46,742 bases of DNA. Origin: an uncultured Bacteroidales bacterium. GTDB lineage: Bacteria > Bacteroidota > Bacteroidia > Bacteroidales > Paludibacteraceae. This document shows, one piece after another, positions 32,323 through 41,601 of the stretch (its first letter is position 1; every line of letters starts with the position of its first letter). The DNA is taken from positions 1 through 46,742 of the forward strand of contig ONJT01000024.1 of assembly GCA_900318245.1 (NCBI GenBank), in the 5' to 3' direction. Made by a program: the position numbers and the translations under genes. Below the pieces are notes generated by a model. That model had not been told where the DNA came from, made no database searches, and saw only the letters and a program-made list of their open reading frames with translations.

Positions 32323-33573
32323 ATGAAGATTCTTTTTGTAATAGACACGTTCTATACGTCGAACAACGGTACTTCTATCTCTGCGCAACGTTATGCAACC
32401 GAACTCCGTAAACGCGGACACGAGGTGCGTGTATTATGCGGTGACAAACCCAAAACGGAACAAGACTCCTATCTCACGGACGGAGATTATTGTACGGGTA
32501 TATTCCATTTTCCGATATTCCAATTCCTTTGCGAGAAGCACGACTTCTTCTATGGGAATGTCAATAAGAAAATCATTCGCCAGGCGTGTAACTGGGCGGA
32601 CATAGTACATATCTATACTCCTTTCTTTTTATCGAATGCTACCCTTTCGTATTGTAAACGAATAGGAAAACCCATTACAGCGGCTTTCCATGTGCAACCG
32701 GAGAATATCACCTCTTCGTTTGCGTTAGGCAATATCAAATGGATCAACACGATGATCTATCGTATTTTCCGCCGCGTGACCTATAGTCGTGTGCGTCATA
32801 TACACACGCCTTCTCTGTTTATCGCCAAAGAGCTCGTCAAAAACGGTTACACCGCGCAGACACACGTCATCTCGAATGGTATCCATAACGAATTTATCGA
32901 AGCCGGAGAAGTAAAACTAAAAAATAAAACTGAAAACTCAAAACTGAATACGGATTGCTATAACATCATGATGATTGGTCGTCTTAGTCGCGAGAAACGC
33001 CAGGATGTCATCATTAAAGCACTGCAATATAGCAAATACGGAGATCGTATTCAACTTATCTTTGCCGGCAAAGGTCCTGAATATAAGCGTTATTTAAAAC
33101 TGTCTAAATCGCTCAAGCACCAACCGCTCTTTATCTACAAACAGCGCCCGGAACTCATTCAGCAGCTGCTGAACACCGACCTCTATATCCATGCTTCCGA
33201 TATGGAAATAGAAGCCATTAGTTGCATCGAAGCCTTTGCAACCGGTCTCGTACCTGTCATCGCCAATTCGGAGAATAGCGCTACGCCGCAGTTTGCACTT
33301 ACCGTGCATTCACTCTTTAGAGCCGGTGATCCGGAAGACCTGGCGCGCGTGATAGATTTCTGGTTGGACCATCCCGCCGAGCGTGCACGTATGGAGAAGA
33401 AATACCACGAGTCAGCCAAAGAATATACGCTTAGTCACTCCGTTATGCTCTTCGAGCAGATGTTGCAGGCCGAGATTAACAATGAAGAAATTAAGCCTTC
33501 GGTTATTCATCATATCCCTGTGCTTTCCGCTGTCAAACGCGGTGCATTGCGCCTCTATAAGCGAATCGCCTGA
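32323..33573 (+). CDS. Glycosyltransferase family 4 (group 1)
   Basis: A 416-aa GT-B fold enzyme starting MKILFVIDTFYTSNNGTSIS, the nucleotide-sugar type with two Rossmann halves. The EX7E motif of retaining GT4 enzymes is EIEAISCIE at about 290-300. Donor and acceptor are unknown. Residues about 197-209 are encoded by an A-rich period-8 tract (32913-32948) in the interdomain loop. The last 92 nt overlap the esterase gene start in another frame. Confidence 0.88.
   Translation: MKILFVIDTFYTSNNGTSISAQRYATELRKRGHEVRVLCGDKPKTEQDSYLTDGDYCTGIFHFPIFQFLCEKHDFFYGNVNKKIIRQACNWADIVHIYTPFFLSNATLSYCKRIGKPITAAFHVQPENITSSFALGNIKWINTMIYRIFRRVTYSRVRHIHTPSLFIAKELVKNGYTAQTHVISNGIHNEFIEAGEVKLKNKTENSKLNTDCYNIMMIGRLSREKRQDVIIKALQYSKYGDRIQLIFAGKGPEYKRYLKLSKSLKHQPLFIYKQRPELIQQLLNTDLYIHASDMEIEAISCIEAFATGLVPVIANSENSATPQFALTVHSLFRAGDPEDLARVIDFWLDHPAERARMEKKYHESAKEYTLSHSVMLFEQMLQAEINNEEIKPSVIHHIPVLSAVKRGALRLYKRIA
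32913..32948. repeat. In-frame A-rich period-8 tract in the GT4 gene
   Basis: Runs of AAAACTAA, AAAATAAA, ACTGAAAA and CTCAAAAC-type words with period about 8 (one unit of 7). The encoded peptide is KLKNKTENSKLN in the linker between the two GT-B domains. Confidence 0.45.
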
Positions 33574-34276
33574 TATCATCCATACCACCTGGTATAGCCA
33601 CGACGAGAACCGTTTTCGCCGCGTGGATATCTATGTGCCGGAGGCCTATAATAAATGTACTGAACCCCTGCCTGTGCTCTATCTCATCCATGGCATCAAC
33701 GGCTACGAGGGTGCTTGGCAGGAACGGGGCAATGCCGTCGATTCGTTTGCTACGATGATCGCCGAAGGACGTTGTAAACCCATGATTCTCGTCATGCCCG
33801 ATTGTAACTTATGGCCGATCAACGAACGACCTCTCACGCGGGGAAACAGGTTGCGGTGTATCTTCGGCTATGCGAGCCTGAGCTATGAGCATCAACTCGA
33901 GTATGCGCTGAGTGATCTCATTACCATGATCGATACGCTCTATGATGTCGCGCCCTATAGCGTCGTAGCCGGTCTGAGTGATGGAGCGCGAATGGCGGCC
34001 AATTTAGCCAATACCCGCCCCGAGCGCATACGCGAGGTGGGACTATTCTCGCCCGTCTTGCATAACGACCAAACGCCCATAGACACCACGCAGCTCTATT
34101 CCATCTATGTGGGTTCGGCGGATATCTTCGCGCCAAACGGTCGGCGTTTTCATCGCCACTTACAAAAAAAGAACTACCCGCATCAGTGGATAGTTCTGCA
34201 TGGCGCCAACCACGACTGGCCTGTCTGGCGGCAGTGCCTCTCGCATTTCTTAGCGCATCTCTCGCTTACTTATTGA
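33482..34276 (+). CDS. Secreted alpha/beta-hydrolase esterase
   Basis: A 264-aa protein with signal peptide MKKLSLRLFIISLCFPLSNA. It has the CE1/esterase-D fold: the oxyanion region YLIHGINGYEGAW, nucleophile Ser in GLSDGARMA and the catalytic His in HGANHDWPVW. Such enzymes remove acetyl or feruloyl groups; the substrate is not evident. The start at 33482 encodes the signal peptide within the last 92 nt of the GT4 gene, in another frame. The longer frame starting at 33383 would bury it. Its stop overlaps the convergent gtrA by 11 nt. Confidence 0.82.
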   Translation: MKKLSLRLFIISLCFPLSNAVHCASISESPDIIHTTWYSHDENRFRRVDIYVPEAYNKCTEPLPVLYLIHGINGYEGAWQERGNAVDSFATMIAEGRCKPMILVMPDCNLWPINERPLTRGNRLRCIFGYASLSYEHQLEYALSDLITMIDTLYDVAPYSVVAGLSDGARMAANLANTRPERIREVGLFSPVLHNDQTPIDTTQLYSIYVGSADIFAPNGRRFHRHLQKKNYPHQWIVLHGANHDWPVWRQCLSHFLAHLSLTY

Positions 34277-34691
34277 ACAACATAAACTTCCGCGCAAAGA
34301 AATTCCAGAAGAATACAATCGCCGTGGAGATTAGTTTGGAAATCATGTAGTGCAGGTGCATCATATCCGTTCCGACGTACATGATCAGTTCATTCAATCC
34401 CAGACCAATCACTCCGATGATAGCAAAGCACACAAATTCTTGCCATACGCGCATTTTTCCGCTGTGCTGGAATACCCAACTGATGCTGATCAGATAATTC
34501 GTCACAAGGCCTAAAATGAAGGCTATCGCGGCGGACCAAAGGTAGGGTACACCCGCATAATGGGTCAGCACGAACAATGTACCGTAATCCACCAGAAAAG
34601 CCACACCGCCAACAAAGCCGTAGCGGAACAACTGCAGCAACCAGTTATTCGTCGGTGCTACAAAGAGCGTATGCATCCATTGCTTAATCAT
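34266..34691 (-). CDS. GtrA-family membrane protein (second copy)
   Basis: A 141-aa protein with four membrane helices (FRYGFVGGVAFLVDYGTLFV at about 22, then AFILGLVTNYLISI). It is the typical short GtrA form, without the extra loop of the first copy. It is the last gene of the operon 38765-34266, starting 8 nt inside the GT-C stop. It probably flips a lipid-linked sugar used by the preceding GT-C enzyme. Confidence 0.9.
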   Translation of the reverse strand: MIKQWMHTLFVAPTNNWLLQLFRYGFVGGVAFLVDYGTLFVLTHYAGVPYLWSAAIAFILGLVTNYLISISWVFQHSGKMRVWQEFVCFAIIGVIGLGLNELIMYVGTDMMHLHYMISKLISTAIVFFWNFFARKFMLFNK

Positions 34692-36264
34692 TTGTCAATT
34701 CCCTTTCTGCGCGTTCGCGGTCAAAAACCAGCATGTACTGGTGGGTGTTCTCGTAATAGATAACGGCCTGCGGGAACAAGTACGGATACTGCTGCAGCGC
34801 CGGATAAAGGTACAGATAGGTTGAACTGTAGCCTAAGTTATCCAATACTACATAATCCACTTTCTTCGCTACCAGATCCAGTATCAGTTCTTTTGCGTCT
34901 TTGGTGTATTTATAATTCACGCCCGGCAACTGACTGTACATCCAAAACATCTGCGGTTTGCGGCTGCAGACGACGCTACCTTTCGGCGCACTTTTCTTCA
35001 TCTGCTTGGCCATACTAAAGAACTGCACGTACTGCGTAGGGTATTTCTGTTTCGATTGTTTGATCTCACTCGCGATACCTTCTTTGGAAGGAATAAACAG
35101 CAGGCAGAGCACCAGCGCACAACCGGTAAACAACCACTTGCTATGCTTGCTGAACGCCCACTGAGCGATTTGCCATATACCGCAGAACAATCCCGCGGCC
35201 AAGAGCGGAAGAATCGTCGTGATATAGCGGTTTCCGCTCGGCGTGGAGAAGATAGAGATCAATCCCAAAGTAGCGGCCAGATAACCGATCATACCCCAAC
35301 GCAGTTTGCCCATCGACCAATAGCCGATCAAGATCACCGCCAGCAGCAAAACGCCGAGCACATAGATCCAGAATCCGTACTCCGGTTGGTCGCAATTCAC
35401 ATCCAGATACGGGAAGATTGTATTCGGTATGGCGTTGAAAACCAACATCTTCAAGGTCCCGAAGAAGCGCTCAATCACTTCCACGAACGACAACGAACCG
35501 GCATCCGGTTGCCAAGGGTTACTCATCGTGATGGTGTCCAAGTAGCGGTTGCCGTTTAATCCTAGCACTTTGTTGCGAATCATATACGGCAGACAACCGG
35601 CGATAAAGCCGACAACCGTCGTTCCTAATCCCACCCAGCGGCGTTGAACCAACAGCAGCAAACCTACACCTGCTACCAGCGCCAGACCTTGTGTACGCAC
35701 GTGGTAGTTGAGCACGAGAAAAACAATCATCACCCATAGCCACGGACTCTTCACGTCGGCCCACCAGCGTTCGTCTTTCTTCTCTTCGCTCAGATAGCGC
35801 GCCAAGGCGTAGAACACAAAGGCTGAGGTGAAGAAGAACGACGCCTCACTCATCATCATCGTCGAGAAGTGCCAGAGCCGCGGACTGAACAAACCCGCCG
35901 CAGCGGCAACCAGACTGATGTCCCAGCGCAAACCGAGCCGCAGCAAGGTAAAGAAGATCAGCAATATGCCGCCTAACACAAACAACTCATTCAGCCATTT
36001 CTGGGCCTCGATGCTGTCGGTCACCACGCGCAGCGGCGTCATCAGCAGCGGATAGCCCGGAGGAAAAGCTGCCGTAGGACGCATATCCGGTGTACTCAGG
36101 TCGCTGTAACCGTGTCCTGTAGCCAACGAACTGGCGTAGATATAATAGTTGAAATTATCGCCGTTCAAGTCCGGTTTGGGATTGAAGGTCTTGGCGGCGA
36201 GGATGCCCCATATGATGGCTAATACGGCGCAGCATACGCCGATAATGGTCTTATTTGCTTTCAT
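34684..36264 (-). CDS. GT-C family membrane glycosyltransferase
   Basis: A 526-aa protein with about ten to eleven membrane helices. The early periplasmic loop has the acidic pair region ([20 protein letters not shown], then [20 protein letters not shown]) and a C-terminal soluble domain. It fits the ArnT/PMT-like GT-C class that uses polyprenyl-phosphate sugars outside the inner membrane. The acceptor is unknown. It overlaps the FAD gene by 14 nt and gtrA by 8 nt. Confidence 0.8.
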   Translation of the reverse strand: MKANKTIIGVCCAVLAIIWGILAAKTFNPKPDLNGDNFNYYIYASSLATGHGYSDLSTPDMRPTAAFPPGYPLLMTPLRVVTDSIEAQKWLNELFVLGGILLIFFTLLRLGLRWDISLVAAAAGLFSPRLWHFSTMMMSEASFFFTSAFVFYALARYLSEEKKDERWWADVKSPWLWVMIVFLVLNYHVRTQGLALVAGVGLLLLVQRRWVGLGTTVVGFIAGCLPYMIRNKVLGLNGNRYLDTITMSNPWQPDAGSLSFVEVIERFFGTLKMLVFNAIPNTIFPYLDVNCDQPEYGFWIYVLGVLLLAVILIGYWSMGKLRWGMIGYLAATLGLISIFSTPSGNRYITTILPLLAAGLFCGIWQIAQWAFSKHSKWLFTGCALVLCLLFIPSKEGIASEIKQSKQKYPTQYVQFFSMAKQMKKSAPKGSVVCSRKPQMFWMYSQLPGVNYKYTKDAKELILDLVAKKVDYVVLDNLGYSSTYLYLYPALQQYPYLFPQAVIYYENTHQYMLVFDRERAERELTND

Positions 36265-37837
36265 GATACTCCGTTTCTGTATTCACGTTCCAAATCGCTT
36301 TCTTGTCTTCTATCTTGCCACTCTTGATATGCGCTACGGTCTCGAAAGCCGTCATCATCGAGTGGTCCATATTGTTATACCGATGTTGGCCGTTTCGGCC
36401 CAGGCAGAACAGGTTCGTGATGGTGTCCAAGAACTGCCGTACGGTGTCTAACTGATAATAACTGCCGTAATACGCAGGGTACGCCTTCTGGATCTTCACA
36501 TGGCATGCATCCAGCACGTCTTCTTTGTTGATGATATCTATCTTCGCCAACTCGTCTTTGGCCATCTCGATGAAGTCTTTCGAGTTCATGTTCCATAGCG
36601 CATCGCCTTCCGTGCAGAAATACTCCAGACCTATCCACATCGTGTGTTCATAGTCTTTCACGAGGTACGGCGACCAGTTGTTGAAAACCTGTAGACGACC
36701 TATCTTCACATCCCGCTCCTGGATATAGATCCACGTGTCGGGCACCCGCTCGGCGTAGGTCTTAAGCTTCGTCTCGTTCTTTATCTTCATCTTGTTGACC
36801 AGCAAACCGACGGTGATGAAGTCGCGATACGGCAAACTCTCCGCGAGGGTCTTCACCTCTTCCGGCACATCGATACCCTGCATCGCCGGAACCAAATCCT
36901 TGATCGGCATCGTACTCAGGAAATAGTCGCACTTAATCGTCTCTTTCGTCCCGTCCGCCTTGGTGATCTCTACCTCTTTAATTCTTTCACTCTTTAACTC
37001 TTTCACTCTTTCAACTTTCAACCCCGTCACGGCGCTCTCTAACCGAATCTCGCCGCCCATCTTCTCGATATCCTTTGCTACCGTCTCCCAGAGTTGTCCG
37101 GGACCGTATTTGGGATAGATGAATTGCTCGATTAGCGATGTCTCCACTTCCGAGTTGTCTTTCTTGCCGAAATTCTTGCGCCACATATCTTTCAGCACGG
37201 CGATGATCGACAGTCCTTTCACGCGCTGGCTACCCCAGTCTGCGCCGAGTTTGGACGGATGCACACCCCATACTTTGGTCGTATAGTCTTCGAAGAACAT
37301 CTCGTATAGCGGACGTCCGAAGCGGTTGATATAGAAGTTTTCCAGCGAGGTCTCCGGTAGCTTATGCACGCACGCCCACAGGTATCCGAAGCCCGCGCGC
37401 ATCATCCGCACGAAACCCATGTTCAGAAACGTCTCTTTCTTCATCGAGATAGGATAGTCGAAGAACTTCCGTAGGAAGAAGATACGGCTCACGCGGCGGC
37501 GAAGCAACATCGTGCGGTCCTCTTTCTCCGGATCCGGACCTTCCTTGGCGAACTCTTTCTCCGTCTCGTTCAGCAAGATATCGTCCTTCGACGGCTTCGC
37601 CTGCAGCGGCATCACTTGCTCCCACCAGTTCATCACCTGGTCGCTCTTCGAGAAGAACCGGTGTCCGCCGATATCCATGCGGTTGCCGTGGTGTTCTACC
37701 GTCTGCGAGATACCGCCTATCGCGTCGGTCTTCTCGCACACGATGGGTTTGATGTCCGTCTGCTTGAGCAACTCATACGCCGCGGTCAAACCGGCCGGTC
37801 CTGCTCCTGCAATAACTGCTATTTTCATATCATTCAT
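36251..37837 (-). CDS. FAD-dependent amine-oxidase/UGM-like oxidoreductase
   Basis: A 528-aa product. The FAD motif is [19 protein letters not shown] at the N-terminus, followed by [15 protein letters not shown] and the second GG pattern [12 protein letters not shown]. The C-terminal [16 protein letters not shown] resembles the flavin-contact motif of UDP-galactopyranose mutase-like enzymes. It may alter a sugar nucleotide for the neighbouring transferases; this is inference. Residues about 274-287 ([14 protein letters not shown]) are encoded by a period-8 tract. It overlaps its neighbours by 14 nt (GT-C) and 8 nt (endonuclease-like). Confidence 0.82.
   Translation of the reverse strand: MNDMKIAVIAGAGPAGLTAAYELLKQTDIKPIVCEKTDAIGGISQTVEHHGNRMDIGGHRFFSKSDQVMNWWEQVMPLQAKPSKDDILLNETEKEFAKEGPDPEKEDRTMLLRRRVSRIFFLRKFFDYPISMKKETFLNMGFVRMMRAGFGYLWACVHKLPETSLENFYINRFGRPLYEMFFEDYTTKVWGVHPSKLGADWGSQRVKGLSIIAVLKDMWRKNFGKKDNSEVETSLIEQFIYPKYGPGQLWETVAKDIEKMGGEIRLESAVTGLKVERVKELKSERIKEVEITKADGTKETIKCDYFLSTMPIKDLVPAMQGIDVPEEVKTLAESLPYRDFITVGLLVNKMKIKNETKLKTYAERVPDTWIYIQERDVKIGRLQVFNNWSPYLVKDYEHTMWIGLEYFCTEGDALWNMNSKDFIEMAKDELAKIDIINKEDVLDACHVKIQKAYPAYYGSYYQLDTVRQFLDTITNLFCLGRNGQHRYNNMDHSMMTAFETVAHIKSGKIEDKKAIWNVNTETEYHESK
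36977..37016. repeat. In-frame period-8 tract in the FAD oxidoreductase gene
   Basis: Five octamers on the plus strand: TTTAATTC, TTTCACTC, TTTAACTC, TTTCACTC, TTTCAACT. The same words recur at 38052-38083 inside the next gene. Confidence 0.8.
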
Positions 37838-38765
37838 TTTTTATCGTCAATACGATCGGCAAGTGGTCCGAAAAACCATTCTGATACCGAAATCCGTTAT
37901 AGGTCCGTTTGGGCTTCAATCCCATGTATTTCTCATCCGTCTCCTGTATCCACTCCGCGTCATAAATCCGTGCGTCCGCTATGCTGTCTATCGCCGGTGA
38001 GACATAAAACTGATCCAGACACGTCCACAGCCCTTGGTACTTATGCGTCCCCTTCACTCTTTCACTCTTTAATTCTTTCATTCTATTAGAAAGACCCTCT
38101 ATGTCTTCTACCGGCCCGCTATTCATATCACCCATCACGATGATCTTCGCGTTCGGATTCGTCCCGTATACTGAATCAACCGCCTGTTGCAACACCTGTT
38201 TCGCCGCTTGTCTCTTCCACTCGCTCTCAGCCTTTCCGCCTCGCTGACTCGGCAGGTGACACACAAACACATGCATCGTATCCCGTTTATCCACCCTCGC
38301 GCAGACATACAAGATGTCTCGAGTCATCAATTCTTCCACCCGAATCGCTTTCGTCGAAAGCGTATCTACTCTTGCTTTCTTATAGATCAGCGCCACGTCA
38401 ATACCTCGCCGATCCGGACTCTCGTAGTGTACAAAATCGTACTCTCCGCGCCGTAAGGTAGTGCATAGCCGCTTCACGCACAGCGCATTCTCCACTTCCT
38501 GCAATCCCACAATATCCACGCCCGGCCATTCGCCTATATTCGTCAGCACCCGCGCGATATTCTCCACTTTCCGGTAGTACCTGCTATAACTCCATCGCCT
38601 CTCCCCTTCCGGCGTCCATTCCAGATCCTCTTTCTCAATGCCGGCAACGGTATCGTGTTTCGGATGAAACAGGTTCTCCACATTATAACTCACCACGCAC
38701 AACTCTTCTGCCTGCACACCAACCAAGCATCCAACCAACCCCAATATGATTAGTAACGGTTTCAA
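37830..38765 (-). CDS. Exported endonuclease/exonuclease/phosphatase-family protein
   Basis: A 311-aa EEP-fold protein. The motifs are [13 protein letters not shown], the Mg Glu in [27 protein letters not shown] with the catalytic Asp and Asn, and SDHLPI with the terminal His. The N-terminal [20 protein letters not shown] acts as a signal peptide or lipobox, so it works outside the cytoplasm. The start is TTG 38765; longer frames begin inside the -7 box. It may be a nuclease or phosphatase. Residues about 228-238 ([11 protein letters not shown]) come from a period-8 tract. First gene of a four-gene unit. Confidence 0.82.
   Translation of the reverse strand: MKPLLIILGLVGCLVGVQAEELCVVSYNVENLFHPKHDTVAGIEKEDLEWTPEGERRWSYSRYYRKVENIARVLTNIGEWPGVDIVGLQEVENALCVKRLCTTLRRGEYDFVHYESPDRRGIDVALIYKKARVDTLSTKAIRVEELMTRDILYVCARVDKRDTMHVFVCHLPSQRGGKAESEWKRQAAKQVLQQAVDSVYGTNPNAKIIVMGDMNSGPVEDIEGLSNRMKELKSERVKGTHKYQGLWTCLDQFYVSPAIDSIADARIYDAEWIQETDEKYMGLKPKRTYNGFRYQNGFSDHLPIVLTIKNE
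38052..38083. repeat. In-frame period-8 tract in the EEP gene
   Basis: Four octamers on the plus strand: CTTCACTC, TTTCACTC, TTTAATTC, TTTCATTC. It shares the words TTTCACTC and TTTAATTC with 36977-37016. Confidence 0.8.
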
Positions 38766-38786
38766 GCCAGAAGACCTTTGCGGCTG

Positions 38787-38817
38787 CAAAGGTACGCAAA
38801 AAAAATGACATACGCAA
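38787..38817 (-). promoter_or_regulatory. Promoter of the surface-glycan operon
   Basis: TTG at 38817-38815, 20 nt, TACCTTTG at 38794-38787. The -33 TTG lies in the loop of the terminator hairpin of the preceding DUF4251 gene. It excludes translation starts upstream of about 38780. Confidence 0.8.
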
Positions 38818-38833
38818 GAACGTACGTCATTTT
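38798..38833 (-). terminator. Terminator hairpin, TGACAT family copy 3
   Basis: ATGACATACG (38805-38814) pairs with CGTACGTCAT (38821-38830), one A-C mismatch. It follows the DUF4251 gene end (38850) and shares its sequence with the next promoter. Confidence 0.7.
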
Positions 38834-38849
38834 AGGGGATTTTTGACCT

Positions 38850-39371
38850 TTACCACCTCTCGTTGATGGGCGTAATAGTGCCTTCGCAGGCAACCTCGTC
38901 GCGGTCGCCGGGAAGGATACGAACGCGCGCCTCATCGACATTCTCAATCTGGATATAGAACCGGTACTCATCGCCGCCGAAGAAAGTCTTGAAGGTGATG
39001 AGACCGACATTGGTCTCGGGGTTGAAGGTATAGAGATACTCGTCCAAGGGCGAGGTGAACTCCAGTTTCCTGTCTGCGTACTCCCGCGGTGAGGTCTTGA
39101 ACTGCGGAGGATCGTCAGGACGGATCTTAGGTATGTAGCATTGCACGTGCGTCGAATCCACTTTGATCCAATAACCGGAAACCGTTTGGTTCTGACCGAA
39201 CATCGGACGAACCATCGTGAGGTTGATGCGGAAATTCTGTTCCGCGATCGCTTTTTGCGCGTTCTGCTCGATAGCCGCTTGCCGCGCCGCGCGCTCTTCG
39301 GGACTTAACCGCGCTGCACCGCAAGACACCATCATTACAGCGCATAGCATCATCCATAATACTTTTTTCAT
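38850..39371 (-). CDS. DUF4251 lipoprotein
   Basis: A 173-aa protein with lipobox (MKKVLWMMLCAVMMVSCGAA, Cys 17). The body matches the DUF4251 family (FRINLTMVRPMFGQ, YWIKVDSTHVQCYIP, a late PxDEVACEGTI). Function is unknown; location is the outer membrane. No standard promoter was found; it may be read from the BRO/DinD gene upstream through RepB copy 2. Confidence 0.85.
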   Translation of the reverse strand: MKKVLWMMLCAVMMVSCGAARLSPEERAARQAAIEQNAQKAIAEQNFRINLTMVRPMFGQNQTVSGYWIKVDSTHVQCYIPKIRPDDPPQFKTSPREYADRKLEFTSPLDEYLYTFNPETNVGLITFKTFFGGDEYRFYIQIENVDEARVRILPGDRDEVACEGTITPINERW

Positions 39372-39499
39372 ACCTTCCTATTTTTGAGTGTTTGTACTTA
39401 CCTTCTTCCCCACAAAAATTATGCCACCTTTTATACTCGGCCACAGGCCGTTTACGTCGTTCGTTGTCGTGTATGCTATCCGCGTCCTCCCCTCCACGG
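39372..39499. other. Gene-free stretch before DUF4251
   Basis: A hairpin CGGCC-ACAGG-GGCCG type lies at 39438-39450 (arms CGGCC/GGCCG). On the minus strand TAATTTTTG sits at about 39415-39423, close to but not matching the usual -7 spacing. I see no gene. Confidence 0.35.
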
Positions 39500-39579
39500 G
39501 GTTTCCACCTTGTTCCAAAGGGTGCTCAATGGGTGCTGAAAGGGTGATCAAAGGTTGCTCAGTCCAAGATCGCCCCAAC
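39500..39579 (-). repeat. Dispersed repeat RepB, copy 2 (3' of BRO/DinD copy 2)
   Basis: An 80-nt block matching 27285-27364, placed 45 nt after the stop at 39625. The hairpin arm GATCACCC is kept; its partner has one mismatch (GGGCGATC) and the inner stem is lost, so this copy is more decayed. Confidence 0.7.
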
Positions 39580-39624
39580 GTCAAGCCAATATCCTTTATC
39601 TATTAGTGTAGGATTTTTTGGGAA

Positions 39625-40518
39625 TTATTCGTCTTTGTTTTCGTCTTCGGGTTTATTTTCAAACGGAAGTTCTTGGGCCGTACCTTCTTCTATTGGGCGG
39701 ATATAATCGGAAGCCTTTTCGGAGGATATGACCGAGCGACCTAACTGACGTTCCAAGTCCTCGCGTGCGTTCTTTGCTACTTTTCCTCCCGCTTGAGCTG
39801 CCTGCTTACTTTCGCCCATGCCTTTGGGATTGCGCTGACGAGACAACTCCGTAGTAGCTACCTCAGCCAAGGTATTCAGCGCCAGTTCCACATTGGTCAT
39901 ATTATCGCGCAAATTCTCTTTTGTCAGGCCTTTGTAACGCTTGTATTCGCCGGTCGTCATTCCGCTCCATGCTTGCGTGAGGACATTCGTCAAGATGGCG
40001 AAGTCCTTATGCTCCGTGATGCCCGCACGTTGCCATTCGTCGGTTAACTCCTTGCGCATTTCTATGGAGCGCATTCGCTCGTTTATCCACTTATCTGAAT
40101 AACCCTGCCGACGATAGTCCTCTACCGCCATTTGGAAGGTCAGTTCGGGATCTATCATCTGGTCGATGCGCTGTTCGCCTAACTGCGCTAACCACTGCTT
40201 CACCGGCTCTGCTTTCTTGGATGGAATGGACTGAATGATACGGAAAATGCCCTGTAAATCAGCAACATCCGTCTTATATTTCTTGCCGTCCGAAGATGGC
40301 AATTTCAGTTGGTAACAATTTGTTACCGACTCATTTCCCTCCTTTATCAGACGCCCTTTCAGTACCTTCCAATACTTACGAGCCTGCTGATAGTCAAAAC
40401 TACCGGTTAACACTTGTACTACATCTACTACCGAGAAATAGTACTTTTCCTGCTCCGCGTCCCAAACGAGGCGGACTTTCTTCCCTTCGAAAAGTTGTAT
40501 GGCGAAATTGTCTTCCAT
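39625..40518 (-). CDS. BRO-N / DinD-like protein (copy 2)
   Basis: A 297-aa paralogue of 28276-29160, matching from the BRO-N domain (VRLVWDAEQEKYYFSVVDVV) to the DinD-like C-terminus (KENLRDNMTNVELALNTLAE) and the acidic end ELPFENKPEDENKDE. Function is unknown; an antirepressor-like or stress role is inferred from family names. It is bracketed by RepA (leader, 40526-40616) and RepB (3' side). Copy 1 lacks RepA but has a different promoter. Confidence 0.8.
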   Translation of the reverse strand: MEDNFAIQLFEGKKVRLVWDAEQEKYYFSVVDVVQVLTGSFDYQQARKYWKVLKGRLIKEGNESVTNCYQLKLPSSDGKKYKTDVADLQGIFRIIQSIPSKKAEPVKQWLAQLGEQRIDQMIDPELTFQMAVEDYRRQGYSDKWINERMRSIEMRKELTDEWQRAGITEHKDFAILTNVLTQAWSGMTTGEYKRYKGLTKENLRDNMTNVELALNTLAEVATTELSRQRNPKGMGESKQAAQAGGKVAKNAREDLERQLGRSVISSEKASDYIRPIEEGTAQELPFENKPEDENKDE

Positions 40519-40525
40519 AGTAAAT

Positions 40526-40616
40526 ACCTTTGCGGGTGCAAAGACTAGGTTTGTCCCGTAAAGCGGGAAAAACCGCTACAGGGAAAAGGGTCATAACCTT
40601 TGCGACTGCAAAGGTA
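40526..40616 (-). promoter_or_regulatory. Duplicated leader RepA, copy 2 (upstream of BRO/DinD copy 2)
   Basis: About 91 nt matching 26938-27024. It has the same overlapping AGCGG/CCGCT and TCCCG/CGGGA hairpins. In the second hairpin the base pair T-A of copy 1 is C-G here, a compensatory change. The start-proximal hairpin CTTTGC-ACCC-GCAAAG is kept. Confidence 0.65.
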
Positions 40617-40639
40617 CGGCTTTTTTTTTATATATGCAA
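40609..40639 (-). promoter_or_regulatory. Promoter of BRO/DinD copy 2
   Basis: TTG at 40639-40637, 20 nt, TACCTTTG at 40616-40609. The position relative to RepA is the same as in copy 1. Confidence 0.8.
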
Positions 40640-40689
40640 ATTTATGCGGGACTTTTTCGGAATTATTTATGATGTTTGTGTTCATGACT

Positions 40690-41580
40690 TCAACGTCTGT
40701 TATGGTGCAGGCGCGTATCCCAAGGCGGGCAAGGGCGTTTTCTGCGCACAAATGAAGAAGAGTAAAAAGAATAATATAATCGGATACCAAAATCCACGAT
40801 CCGCCGCTCCCGGACTACACCATTAGCACTACGTATGGTACTTTTTGGGATAGGGTCGAAAGTACCAGTTGTCGTAGTTACCAAAGCATCAGGCAGAGGA
40901 TGCCAGTCATTAGGTTCAACTTGCGGTATATATTTTGTCTGATTATTCCAAACTCCTATGTCTGCATATGCCTGAAGGCCCAAGGCACCCGCACTAAGAG
41001 GAAACTCCCAACCGGCTTCTATGCCCATCAACAGATTACATAGCGGGAGTTCTGCCGGACTTGTCTCATTTGTATTTGGCGCAACATATGCTGCATCATT
41101 ATTCGAAGTCGCGCTCGTATTTTCCGTCCCGAAGAAAGGCATCATGAACCTGGGACCTACATTGAGTACAAAGCCCCCGGCATGAAGGGCCATCATCAAC
41201 GAAATATCCGTACGCATATACTGTTCCGTTTGTGTGTAATCTACCGCGTCGCGATATAAACCATGTGCATGCCCATCCCACAAGTATAACACATCATGTG
41301 TTCCGTAGAAACCGGAAGTACTGTATCCGGCATCTATACCGGCAGTTATTCCAAGTCCGGTTTTGAGTCCCACATGACCATAAAACGTGTATCGGAACTC
41401 TACGATACCTTCGCCTCCGATTCTACTTGCAGCATTCCTTCCTTGAGAAACAACTTCAGGAAGCCACATCATCCCACCCCCTCGAACGCCCACCGAAAAT
41501 GTCGATGTCTGCGCCATAAGCGGCATCGCCAGCCATAAAAGCGGAAGAGAGAATAATATGTATTTTTTTATTCCTAACAT
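40690..41580 (-). CDS. Outer-membrane beta-barrel-like protein
   Basis: A 296-aa product with a signal peptide (MLGIKKYILFSLPLLWLAMP, then LMAQT). The mature part has alternating strands with Gly and aromatic girdle residues (VGVRGGGMMWLPEVV, VLNVGPRFMMPFFG, VDFGIRLYYSF), a small porin-like barrel. After that the last 20 residues are basic and non-barrel, which is odd. It is the last gene of the operon starting at 45275. I find no further family name. Confidence 0.7.
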   Translation of the reverse strand: MLGIKKYILFSLPLLWLAMPLMAQTSTFSVGVRGGGMMWLPEVVSQGRNAASRIGGEGIVEFRYTFYGHVGLKTGLGITAGIDAGYSTSGFYGTHDVLYLWDGHAHGLYRDAVDYTQTEQYMRTDISLMMALHAGGFVLNVGPRFMMPFFGTENTSATSNNDAAYVAPNTNETSPAELPLCNLLMGIEAGWEFPLSAGALGLQAYADIGVWNNQTKYIPQVEPNDWHPLPDALVTTTTGTFDPIPKSTIRSANGVVRERRIVDFGIRLYYSFYSSSFVRRKRPCPPWDTRLHHNRR

Positions 41581-41601
41581 TTTATTTTACTTCTTGCCCT
41601 T

